Assembly: GCA_003453455.1 (NCBI GenBank)
Contig: DMLG01000017.1
Span: 1-17,091 of the forward strand
Direction: 5' to 3'
Source: Clostridiales bacterium
Lineage (GTDB): Bacteria; Bacillota; Clostridia; UBA1381
DNA length: 17,091 bases
This document shows positions 1-7,424 of this stretch, one piece after another. Each line of letters begins with the position of its first letter. The stretch's first letter is position 1. Made by a program: the position numbers and the translations under genes. The notes under the pieces were generated by a model that was given only the letters and a program-made list of their open reading frames with translations, was not told the origin of the DNA and searched no databases.

Positions 1-680
1 GGCATAAGCGATTTTATCTTTTCCCTATCCGCCACATCGGCTTTTACGCTATCAAATACCTCTTTTGGAATTGATATATCGGCAGTTTTTATTTCACCTG
101 CAAAATCGGCGGCAGGAAAGAGTAAAAGTCCCCTTTTATATGCTGCAAAAGTCACCGTTTTATTGGCTTTTACCGCATTTTTGAATACTTTTCCGTTATC
201 TGCATCAATCCCCGATGGCACATCAACTGCAAGTACATATTTTGCAAAATTATTTACGGTATCGAAAACTCCAAGTATATCTTCCGCAATTTCACCGCGC
301 AGTCCTGTGCCGAAAACAGCGTCAACCACGCAGTCGCACATTTTTACATCATTTTCCAAATTCCCGTCTGCAAGGCCTGAAAACTGTACCGACATATTTT
401 TTAATATCTCAAAATTTGTTCTTGCGTCACCCGAAAAAGTGTTGCCAAAAAGCAGGTATATTTTAACGCTTTTCCCTGCATTTATAAGATGTCTTGCAAT
501 CGCAAGCCCATCGCCTGCGTTATTCCCTTTTCCGCACAAAACGACAAAACTGTTAAAGCCGATTATTTCCGAAACGCAAGCACGAGCTGCATTTTCCATC
601 AAAACGATACTCGGAATACCGTACTTTTCCGAGGCAATACTGTCTGATGCACGCATTTGGGAAACTGAGCAAATCTTCAT
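1..680 (-). CDS. nnrE: NAD(P)H-hydrate epimerase (YjeF N-terminal domain), C-terminal end outside window
   Basis: The protein interconverts the R and S forms of hydrated NADH/NADPH so that the linked dehydratase can restore the cofactor. The ATG at 680 is preceded by GAGAGG, which overlaps the upstream gene's stop codon. 226 residues are visible and the frame is still open at the left edge. Family marks seen: MENAAR (28-33), the glycine-rich GKGNNAGDG (50-58), DAVFGTGLRG (120-129) and VDVPSGIDADNG (152-163). The visible part ends in DREKIKSLM, which looks like the linker that joins the epimerase to an ADP/ATP-dependent NAD(P)H-hydrate dehydratase (NnrD) domain in bifunctional Nnr proteins. 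I therefore expect the full protein to be bifunctional at about 500 residues, but that half is not visible. It is the last visible gene of an operon with rdgB. Confidence 0.93.
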   Translation of the reverse strand, partial: MKICSVSQMRASDSIASEKYGIPSIVLMENAARACVSEIIGFNSFVVLCGKGNNAGDGLAIARHLINAGKSVKIYLLFGNTFSGDARTNFEILKNMSVQFSGLADGNLENDVKMCDCVVDAVFGTGLRGEIAEDILGVFDTVNNFAKYVLAVDVPSGIDADNGKVFKNAVKANKTVTFAAYKRGLLLFPAADFAGEIKTADISIPKEVFDSVKADVADREKIKSLM

Positions 681-686
681 ATAAAC

Positions 687-1190
687 TTACCTCTCAATAT
701 CCTCGCTTCTCAAATTCACAAGGCTCGGACTTGCTTTCTTCATCTCTACAAGCATTTTTTTATTTGGTTTTATTAAAAGTCGTGTTTTTTGACCGTTTTT
801 ATCAAAATCAACAGCATAAACTCCGTCCTCCGCTCCATTTGGAGATGCATCAATTATCTTTTCCGCTTCTATATTTATATTCTCTATTGCACAGCAAGCG
901 GATATTTCTTTTAAATTTATACTCAAAATGCGTTTTCGTGAGCTTCTTGCCATAATTTTATCTATATCCAGAATTTCGGAAGTTAAGATATACTCAAATT
1001 CTGTATTTGTTCTCCTTATCAGCCACCACGCACCATACCATGCGCCACAGATAAAAACAAAAGCGAATTGGCGCAAAAATGCTGTAAGCAGAATTGAAAC
1101 AAGTATTGCCGCAAAAATCACACCTACCGTTATTGCTATTTCCTTTGCGCCTTTTTTTCTTTTCACCATATATTCACAAAAAATATCCAT
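687..1190 (-). CDS. Small membrane protein, DUF6106-like, function unknown
   Basis: A 167-residue protein with a short basic N-terminus (KRKKGAK) and two adjacent hydrophobic segments at about 18-40 and 42-60. A soluble, mostly beta-looking cytoplasmic domain of about 105 residues follows. It contains the stretch TEFEYILTSEILDIDKI and then RSSRKR. From memory this resembles the Clostridia family DUF6106; that assignment is recall and was not searched. The topology suggests a hairpin in the membrane with both ends inside. The start ATG lies 1 bp after the rdgB stop and is served by AAAGGAG inside the end of rdgB, so translation is probably coupled. The stop lies 6 bp before nnrE. No catalytic motif is visible. 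Its position between two metabolite-repair enzymes is the only functional hint. Confidence 0.8.
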   Translation of the reverse strand: MDIFCEYMVKRKKGAKEIAITVGVIFAAILVSILLTAFLRQFAFVFICGAWYGAWWLIRRTNTEFEYILTSEILDIDKIMARSSRKRILSINLKEISACCAIENINIEAEKIIDASPNGAEDGVYAVDFDKNGQKTRLLIKPNKKMLVEMKKASPSLVNLRSEDIER

Positions 1191-1191
1191 A

Positions 1192-1776
1192 TTACCTTAC
1201 TCCTTTTAGCTTTTTGTATAATTCACCAAGAGCTCTTGCGCGGTGACTTACCTTATCCTTTTCGTAAGGCTCTGCCTCAGCAAAGGTTTTTCCTATTTCG
1301 GGACAGTAGAATATTGCATCATACCCGAATCCGCCGTTTCCTCTTTCCGATTCGGTGATTTCCCCATGAACTCGTCCCTCCGCCGTCAAGCTCCTTCCGT
1401 CAGGAAAAAGCATTGCCACGCTTGAAATGAAAAATGCGCTTCTGTCCTTTTCACCCTCCATAGCCTTTAAAAGTTTTGCACGAAGCTCGCTGTCCGTTGC
1501 TCCTATACCTGCAAATCTTGCAGAATAAAGCCCCGGAGCGCCATCCAATGCATTTACGCAAAGCCCCGAATCGTCCGCAAGAACAGGGAGATTGCATAAC
1601 TTTTCGACTTCTCTTGCCTTTATCATAGCGTTTTCCGCAAAAGTTTTACCTGTTTCAGGAATTTCAACACTTATTCCCAAATCCTTCATAGTCAGAACCG
1701 TTATCCCCAAATCCTTTAAAATTTCGGCAAATTCCTTTGCTTTTCCGCTATTATTTGTCGCCGCCACTATGTCCAT
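1192..1776 (-). CDS. rdgB: XTP/dITP pyrophosphatase, RdgB/HAM1 family
   Basis: The enzyme hydrolyses dITP, XTP and ITP to monophosphates plus pyrophosphate, keeping deaminated purines out of DNA and RNA. Its 194 residues match the usual family length of about 190-205. Family motifs in order: TNNSGK (7-12) for phosphate binding, FAENAMIKA (46-54), ADDSGLCVNALDGAPG (67-82) with the likely catalytic D69, GGFGYDAIF (148-156) for base recognition, and SHRARA (177-182). The start ATG at 1776 has AGAGGGG upstream. It is the first gene of the leftward operon rdgB, DUF6106-like, nnrE, driven by the promoter at 1822-1851. No anomalies were seen. Confidence 0.97.
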   Translation of the reverse strand: MDIVAATNNSGKAKEFAEILKDLGITVLTMKDLGISVEIPETGKTFAENAMIKAREVEKLCNLPVLADDSGLCVNALDGAPGLYSARFAGIGATDSELRAKLLKAMEGEKDRSAFFISSVAMLFPDGRSLTAEGRVHGEITESERGNGGFGYDAIFYCPEIGKTFAEAEPYEKDKVSHRARALGELYKKLKGVR

Positions 1777-1821
1777 TTCGTTTCCCCTCTTGGTAAAGTG
1801 ATTATTGTCTTTTACTTTTCC

Positions 1822-1851
1822 ATTATATCACTTAAATCCTCTTGCCGTCAA
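1822..1851 (-). promoter_or_regulatory. Sigma-A type promoter for the rdgB operon
   Basis: Reading leftward, the -35 is TTGACG (1846-1851) and the -10 is a perfect TATAAT (1822-1827), 18 bp apart. A TGA directly before the -10 adds an extended -10 (TGn) element. The -10 ends about 45 bp before the rdgB start. The -35 overlaps the -35 of the rightward recD2 promoter. Confidence 0.8.
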
Positions 1852-1870
1852 TAAAAAAATGTGCTATAAT
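1842..1870 (+). promoter_or_regulatory. Sigma-A type promoter for recD2
   Basis: TTGCCG (1842-1847), a 17-bp spacer, then a perfect TATAAT (1865-1870). TGC just before it forms an extended -10. The -10 lies 44 bp upstream of the recD2 ATG. The decamer TTGCCGTCAA (1842-1851) carries this -35 on one strand and the rdgB -35 on the other. Confidence 0.8.
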
Positions 1871-1902
1871 TACAGATATGTGTTATATTTTGTTACTTCT
1901 TG

Positions 1903-1907
1903 AAAGG
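1903..1907 (+). promoter_or_regulatory. Ribosome binding site that sets the recD2 start
   Basis: AAAGG lies 7 bp before the ATG at 1915. An in-frame TTG at 1900 would begin upstream of this site and has no ribosome site of its own, so the ATG is preferred. Confidence 0.65.
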
Positions 1908-1914
1908 CAGAGCT

Positions 1915-4137
1915 ATGGAAGATAATATTACCCTTACAGGCAGGGTTTACGAGATAATATATCAAAATCCCGCAAACGGATATACCGTCATTGAAATCGA
2001 CTCACCATCAGACGGTCTTTTTACTGCGACAGGATATATGCCCTATGCCGCAGAAGGCGAAAACCTTGCGCTTACGGGTTCTTGGTGCGTTCACCCTGAC
2101 TATGGCGAGCAATTCCGGGTTATCTCCTATGAAACCATACTGCCTACCGATGAAAACTCAATTTTAGAATATCTCTCATCGGGTGTAATATACGGCGTAA
2201 AGGCGGCAACGGCAAAGAAAATTGTGGACTACTTTGGCTGTGAAGCACTTGACATAATGATAAAAGACCCTATGCGGCTAAGTGAAATTAAAGGAATTTC
2301 TGTGTCGCGCGCCGAAAAAATCGGAAAATCCTATCTTGAACTTCAATCAATGCAAAGTATAGTAATGTTTTTGCAGCAATACGGACTTCCTGCCAGCCTT
2401 GCCGTAAAAATTCACCGAACATTGGGCGCAGACGCCATTTCCAAAATCAAGGAAAACCCCTATGTTTTATGCGAATCGATTGACGGAATAGCCTTTAAAA
2501 CTGCCGACAGCATAGCATATGCCCGCGGAATTTCAAAAAACTCGCCAAGCCGCCTGCGCTCTGGAATAAAATATATATTAAAGCAGGCGGCATATAACGG
2601 AGGGCATACATATCTTCCAAAAGATGTGCTGATTTCGGAGGTAGCATTAAAGCTGTCAGTAAAAGAGGAGGATATTTTAGACCAAATTGATGTTTTATGT
2701 GAGGCAAAGGAGCTTGTACTCGATGAAGAGGACTGCTATCTTTCATACTTTTTTGAAGCAGAAAGATATGTTGCGTCACGCATCCGCTCCTTAGGGGCTT
2801 TTTCGCCTCCGCTTTTTATAAGTGATGAGGAAATTGACAGGATAATAGACTCGGCAGAAAAAGACAGCCTTATAACCCTTGATTGTACGCAGCGGCTTGC
2901 AGTTTTGGAGTCAACACGGCATAATGCCGTAGTTATAACAGGCGGACCGGGTACTGGAAAAACTACAACAATAAATACTATAATTAAAGTTTTGAGCGAT
3001 ATGCATCTTTCGATAGCGCTTGCCGCACCAACAGGGCGCGCAGCAAAGCGCATGACTGAGCTTTGCGGAATTGAGGCTAAAACCATACACCGCCTTTTAT
3101 GCGTTCAGCCTGATGAAGACTCACAGGCTGTGCGGTTTACCCATAACGAAAACAATCCATTGCCATATGACGCCATAATACTTGATGAAGTCAGTATGGT
3201 TGACATACAGCTTATGAATAGTTTCCTGCGTGCGGTAAAAAAAGGTGCAAAGGTGATTTTCTCAGGGGACAGCGACCAGCTGCCGTCTGTCGGGCCGGGG
3301 AATGTGCTTGAAGATTTTTGCAGAAGCGGTATAATTCCTGTAATACGCCTTACTCATATTTTCCGACAGGCACTTGAAAGCCTTATAATTACAAACGCAC
3401 ATAAAATCAATGCAGGCATTATGCCCGAAATTGACAGGCGCGACAATGACTTTTTCTTTATGAGACGCGCTAGCAGCGAAGATATTGCGCTAACCATATG
3501 CGATTTATATAAAAACAGGATACCAAAGAGTTACGGAATAAATCCGACCAGCTCAATTCAGATACTCTGTCCTTCAAAAAAGGGAGTTGCAGGCTCAGTT
3601 AATCTAAACCGCCTTTTACAGGAGTGTATAAATCCTAAAAGTGATTTAAAGACGGAATACCCTTACGGAAAAATGATTTTCCGCACAGGTGACAAAGTTA
3701 TGCAGATAAAAAATAACTACGACATCTTATGGGAAAAGGATAACGGCGAAAAAGGCTCGGGCATCTTTAACGGTGATATGGGCATAATTGACAGCATCTC
3801 GGTAAAGGACAGGCAAATGATAATTATTTTCGACGATGACAAGCGCACGGTGTATAGTCTTGCAGATTTGGACTGCTTGGACCTTGCATATGCGATTACG
3901 GTACACAAAAGTCAGGGAAGCGAATTTCACACCGTTATTATGCCCATCTGTCGCACTGCACCTATGCTTATGTGCCGCAATCTTTTATATACCGCAGTAA
4001 CAAGAGCAAAAAATATGGTAGTCATGGTCGGCTCTATATCAGAGTGCGCAACTATGGTAAAAAACAATGACGAAAAAAAGCGTTTTTCGGGGCTTTTGAA
4101 GAGGCTAAATGAAACAAATAACATCATAGGAGGGTAA
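1915..4137 (+). CDS. recD2: RecD2-type SF1B ATP-dependent 5'-3' DNA helicase
   Basis: A helicase of the YrrC/RecD2 group, which acts in DNA repair without RecBC partners. From the ATG at 1915 it has 740 residues, typical for RecD2 and longer than RecBCD RecD (about 600). The N-terminal 300 residues hold the RecD2-specific OB-like part and helix-hairpin-helix segments (ILEYLSSGVIYGVKAATAKK, about 83-102; IKGISVSRAEKI, 125-136). The ATPase core shows a Q-motif glutamine (Q326), Walker A GGPGTGKTT (343-351), DEVSMVD (424-430), GDSDQLPSVGPG (451-462), a UvrD-like C-terminal ITVHKSQGSE (661-670) and LYTAVTRAK (691-699). All motifs look intact. The stop is 4 bp before the transporter start, and that gene's ribosome site lies inside the recD2 tail. 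A TTG start at 1900 would add five residues and is less likely. Confidence 0.96.
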   Translation: MEDNITLTGRVYEIIYQNPANGYTVIEIDSPSDGLFTATGYMPYAAEGENLALTGSWCVHPDYGEQFRVISYETILPTDENSILEYLSSGVIYGVKAATAKKIVDYFGCEALDIMIKDPMRLSEIKGISVSRAEKIGKSYLELQSMQSIVMFLQQYGLPASLAVKIHRTLGADAISKIKENPYVLCESIDGIAFKTADSIAYARGISKNSPSRLRSGIKYILKQAAYNGGHTYLPKDVLISEVALKLSVKEEDILDQIDVLCEAKELVLDEEDCYLSYFFEAERYVASRIRSLGAFSPPLFISDEEIDRIIDSAEKDSLITLDCTQRLAVLESTRHNAVVITGGPGTGKTTTINTIIKVLSDMHLSIALAAPTGRAAKRMTELCGIEAKTIHRLLCVQPDEDSQAVRFTHNENNPLPYDAIILDEVSMVDIQLMNSFLRAVKKGAKVIFSGDSDQLPSVGPGNVLEDFCRSGIIPVIRLTHIFRQALESLIITNAHKINAGIMPEIDRRDNDFFFMRRASSEDIALTICDLYKNRIPKSYGINPTSSIQILCPSKKGVAGSVNLNRLLQECINPKSDLKTEYPYGKMIFRTGDKVMQIKNNYDILWEKDNGEKGSGIFNGDMGIIDSISVKDRQMIIIFDDDKRTVYSLADLDCLDLAYAITVHKSQGSEFHTVIMPICRTAPMLMCRNLLYTAVTRAKNMVVMVGSISECATMVKNNDEKKRFSGLLKRLNETNNIIGG

Positions 4138-4141
4138 AGTT

Positions 4142-5029
4142 ATGAAAACAAAAAAATTTATGCAGCTTTTACCGCTTTTTTCAGGTATTCTTTGGGGGCT
4201 CACAGGGATATTTGTCAGAAATTTAAACGGGATTGGCTTAAACAATATGCAGCTTACATTTTTCAGAAGTTTTTTTGCTGCGGCAGGGCTTATTATCTTT
4301 TTTCTCGTTACCAATAAAAAAGAACTGAAAATAAATCCAAAGGATTTATGGTATTTTTTCGGCACAGGGGTTTTGAGTGTTTTTTCCTTTTCGGTGTGCT
4401 ATTTTTACACACTTATGCATTCCTCAATCTCTGTTGCTGTCATTCTCTCTTATACTGCACCATTTTTCGCTGTAATACTATCCTCCATACTGTTTGGCGA
4501 AAAAATTACACCGCCAAAGGTTTTAGCGCTCATTATGGCAACTGTCGGCTGTTTCCTGCTATGCAAAACAGACAAAAATACTCCGATTTCACCTGTCATT
4601 ATCGGTGTAGGGTTACTTTCAGGTCTTTCATATTCACTTTACAGTATTTTTGCAAGATTTGTAGTAGAAAAATATCCGCCGCTTGTTATTACTGCATACA
4701 CCTTTGTTTTCTCTTCTTTTGCAAGCGTATTTTTGATTGATTTTAAGGAATTCAGCATGGCGGTTTTATCTTCACCTTCCAGCATTTTTACGCTAATTCT
4801 TTTTGCCGCGGTTTCTACCCTTATGCCGTACATATTGCTTACCATAGCTCTTAAATATGTTAAGCCCGGAAAAGCTACGATTATGACAACAACGGAAGTT
4901 TTAACCGCTTCGCTGTGCGGTATATTATTTTTCCGCGAAAAAATTACTGCCGCAGGAATTTTAGGAATTATCCTAATTCTTACAGCAGTAGTTCTTATAA
5001 ATATTAAATTATCTGGTAAGGAGCTCTAA
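4142..5029 (+). CDS. DMT-superfamily transporter, two EamA domains
   Basis: A 295-residue integral membrane protein with about ten hydrophobic segments arranged as two homologous halves (about 8-143 and 152-288), the standard EamA layout. Early in the first half is GILWGLTGIFVRNL. Each half ends with the characteristic FGEKIT / FREKIT stretch (near residues 118 and 264) before its last helix. Proteins of this family export or import amino acids, purines or other small metabolites, and the substrate cannot be read from the sequence. AGGAGGG at 4128-4134 lies inside the recD2 coding end, 7 bp before the ATG, so translation is probably coupled to recD2. The last 21 bp overlap the 3' end of ctpA on the other strand. 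No promoter was seen in front of it. Confidence 0.92.
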   Translation: MKTKKFMQLLPLFSGILWGLTGIFVRNLNGIGLNNMQLTFFRSFFAAAGLIIFFLVTNKKELKINPKDLWYFFGTGVLSVFSFSVCYFYTLMHSSISVAVILSYTAPFFAVILSSILFGEKITPPKVLALIMATVGCFLLCKTDKNTPISPVIIGVGLLSGLSYSLYSIFARFVVEKYPPLVITAYTFVFSSFASVFLIDFKEFSMAVLSSPSSIFTLILFAAVSTLMPYILLTIALKYVKPGKATIMTTTEVLTASLCGILFFREKITAAGILGIILILTAVVLINIKLSGKEL

Positions 5030-6190
5030 CGCTTTTTCAAGCTGTGTATCCTCTGCCGGCTCCATTTCAGAGATTGCCTTTTTCGACTCGGCATTAACCT
5101 CAATATCAGGCTCTATACCTATGCCGTGGATACATACTCCGCTTGGAGTATAATATTTTGCAGTAGTTACCGACATTCCCGAACCGTCAATAAAAGAGAA
5201 TACCGATTGCACTATGCCCTTTCCATAACTTTTAGTACCTACTACTGTCGCCTTATTATTATCCTTTAATGCACCCGTCAAAACCTCAGAGGCAGATGCA
5301 CTGCCGCCATTGATTAAAACTACTATCGGCACATCAAGCGATTCCTTATCCGATTTTATATCCTTTCTTGTTCCCTTTTTATCCTCTGTATAAGTTATCA
5401 AGCCCTCAGGCAGGATTTTGTCCGCAATCTTGCACACCGAATCAAAGTCTCCGCCCGGATTATCACGCAAATCTATTATGAGGCTCTCCATTCCGGCGGT
5501 TTTAAGCGCTTCGATATGCTCGCAAAACTCATCATATGTGCTTTTGCTTTCTCCGCCTGTCCCTATTTCAAAACCTGTAATTCTCATATATGCGACATTA
5601 CCGGGGAACATTTTTGACTTAACGCTGATTTTTATTATCTTTTTTCTCGTTATTGTAATGTCCAGCTCCTCTGCACCATCTCGCAACACCGTTAAAACGA
5701 CATTTGTTCCCTCGTCGCCTGTTTTCAGATATGTAGCGGCTTCGGAAAGCTGAGATGCTGTATATGGGTTTTTATCAATAGCTTTAATTACATCTCCTGA
5801 CTTTATGCCTGCCTCCTCAGCAGGGCTATCCTCCATAGGCGAAATCACGACAAGCTGATTGTTTTCCAAATCTGCACCTAAGGTTGCTCCTATTCCCACA
5901 TAGCTTGAATATACATTATCCTTATACGATGCGAACTCGTCCTTCGGATAGTATGCGGTATATGGATCTCCCGTTGACGCCGTCATACCGATTAAAGCAT
6001 AATCGCTCATTTTCTCCTCGTCAACATCATAAATGCAGTAGTCTTTCAGCATTTTTGAAACTGCCGACATTTTGGCAGAAGCACTGCTCTTCCCGCCAAA
6101 ACTAAGAATATCTTTAACCGTACTTGTTAAAAAGCCCGTTACAAGTGCCGTAATCAATATTACAAAAACTGTGCTTTTCCTGTTTCTCAC
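5009..6190 (-). CDS. ctpA: S41-family carboxyl-terminal processing protease (CtpA/CtpB type)
   Basis: A serine protease with a Ser-Lys dyad that acts outside the membrane. It has 393 residues and starts at a GTG preceded by GGAGG 9 bp upstream. In order: basic N-terminus and one uncleaved-looking membrane segment (about 7-27), a short helical region, a PDZ domain (about 90-175; VGIGATL, DSPAEEAGIKSGDVI) and the S41 catalytic core. LRDNPGG (241-247) is the conserved strand and turn. The likely nucleophile is S299 in GGSASASE, and K324 in SYGKGIVQ is the likely general base; their 25-residue spacing agrees with known CtpB and Prc. The C-terminus lacks an obvious peptidoglycan-binding domain. 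It lies downstream of ftsEX and the M23 gene, separated by an 88-bp gap containing a stem-loop. Confidence 0.94.
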   Translation of the reverse strand: MRNRKSTVFVILITALVTGFLTSTVKDILSFGGKSSASAKMSAVSKMLKDYCIYDVDEEKMSDYALIGMTASTGDPYTAYYPKDEFASYKDNVYSSYVGIGATLGADLENNQLVVISPMEDSPAEEAGIKSGDVIKAIDKNPYTASQLSEAATYLKTGDEGTNVVLTVLRDGAEELDITITRKKIIKISVKSKMFPGNVAYMRITGFEIGTGGESKSTYDEFCEHIEALKTAGMESLIIDLRDNPGGDFDSVCKIADKILPEGLITYTEDKKGTRKDIKSDKESLDVPIVVLINGGSASASEVLTGALKDNNKATVVGTKSYGKGIVQSVFSFIDGSGMSVTTAKYYTPSGVCIHGIGIEPDIEVNAESKKAISEMEPAEDTQLEKALELLTR

Positions 6191-6247
6191 CTTTTAAGAC
6201 CTCCAAAGTTCAATATATTCTATTTTATGCAGATTTTAGGATAATAT

Positions 6248-6274
6248 TATAGGGCGGTACTTTGCCGCCCTATA
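6248..6274 (-). terminator. Stem-loop between the M23 gene and ctpA
   Basis: A perfect 10-bp stem (arms 6248-6257 and 6265-6274, core GGGCGG/CCGCCC) with a 7-base loop, beginning 5 bp after the M23 stop. On the leftward transcript the sequence after it is ATATTATCC, a poor U-tract. It may act as a partial terminator or an mRNA-stabilising 3' structure rather than a full stop. Confidence 0.5.
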
Positions 6275-6278
6275 AATT

Positions 6279-7412
6279 TTACAGATACCCCGCAGGATTT
6301 ACCGTACTTCCGTTAATTCGCACCTCAAAGTGCAGGTGATTACCCGTAGAATTTCCCGTTGAGCCAACTTTTGCTATTGTCTGCCCGCGCTTTACCGATT
6401 GCCCGGCACTTACCAAAAGACTGCTGCAATGTCCATAAAGCGTAACATATCCGCCGCCGTGATTTATTGTGACGCAGTATCCGTATCCGCTGTTCCAGCC
6501 TGATGTTAAAACCACACCGTCCTCTGCCGCAAGAATTGCCGTCCCGTAAGGTGCGGCATAGTCAATGCCTGAGTGCAGCTTTTTAGTCCCTGTTATAGGG
6601 TGAATTCTGTAACCATAGGGGCTTGAAATTCTTGTATAGCTTGTGAGCGGAAAGCCGAATTTTCCGTTACCCGAATATTTTACAGACTGCTGCGACGATG
6701 ATTTAAGCGCCGCATTTATCTGTGATTGCAGTTGTTTTGCAGCTGCCTCCTGAGCAGCCTCCTGCTTTTTGAGTTCGTTTATATCCTTGCTCAGGCTATC
6801 AATAATTTTTTGACTTTCCGCTTGTTTTGACTTTATCTGGTTCTGTTTCGCTTCAAGTATATCCTGTGCCTCTACCTGCTCTTTTTTTTCGTTTTCCACA
6901 ACGGCTTTTGCCTCATTTATCTCCTCTATCTGCGCGCGGTAATTATCCATTATGCTGTTATCATGCTTTAATATGGATTCCACAACCGCAATACGCGTGA
7001 AAAGGTCTGAAATACCGGTGGATTTCAAAATAAGCTCCAAGTAGGATTCCGTTCCGCTTTCATAAATTACCTTCATTCGCTTTTTGAGGCGCTTATCGGT
7101 TGCTTTAAGCTCTGTATCAAGTGCCTGTATTTCATTGTTCTTTTCATTTATTTCAGCATTTTTTTCATCTATTACACTTTGAATTTTATCAATATCCGCC
7201 TGCAAGCCTGCAATCTCTATATCAAGCGCATCTTTTTGCGCTTTTTGTGAGTTCTTCTCCGCCTGCTTACTTTGGATTTGCTTTTTTGTTTCCTCCGTCT
7301 TTTTCTGACTTTGCGCAAGCTCACTTTTCAGGTCATTTACACTCTTTGCGGCATATGCAGGAGTTGCCAAAAGCGTTGCTGCAAGGATTAGGGATAATAT
7401 TTTTTTACTCAT
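6279..7412 (-). CDS. Secreted coiled-coil M23 metallopeptidase, probable FtsEX partner
   Basis: A 377-residue exported protein. The signal peptide spans about 1-21 (AYA-AK), followed by a long coiled coil in two arms (about 25-115 and 150-235, rich in K/E/Q). Between them is a short SYLELILKSTGISDLFTR segment, typical of PcsB/EnvC-like proteins. The C-terminal M23 (LytM) domain occupies 255-377. Expected zinc ligands H280, D284 and H361 are present, as are H328 and H359, so the domain looks catalytic, probably cutting peptidoglycan cross-bridge peptides. This differs from Escherichia coli EnvC, whose LytM domain is degenerate. The ATG at 7412 follows AAGGGGG, which begins in the ftsX stop codon; the gap is 12 bp. 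Its place after ftsE-ftsX suggests that FtsX controls it through the coiled coil. That link is inference. Confidence 0.93.
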   Translation of the reverse strand: MSKKILSLILAATLLATPAYAAKSVNDLKSELAQSQKKTEETKKQIQSKQAEKNSQKAQKDALDIEIAGLQADIDKIQSVIDEKNAEINEKNNEIQALDTELKATDKRLKKRMKVIYESGTESYLELILKSTGISDLFTRIAVVESILKHDNSIMDNYRAQIEEINEAKAVVENEKKEQVEAQDILEAKQNQIKSKQAESQKIIDSLSKDINELKKQEAAQEAAAKQLQSQINAALKSSSQQSVKYSGNGKFGFPLTSYTRISSPYGYRIHPITGTKKLHSGIDYAAPYGTAILAAEDGVVLTSGWNSGYGYCVTINHGGGYVTLYGHCSSLLVSAGQSVKRGQTIAKVGSTGNSTGNHLHFEVRINGSTVNPAGYL

Positions 7413-7424
7413 ACTAAATCCCCC

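Noticed and set aside
163..684. 173-codon open frame on the plus strand
   Set aside because: It lies antisense to nnrE, whose protein motifs are unmistakable. The plus-strand product is low in complexity (Ser/Pro/Lys-rich) and has no family features.
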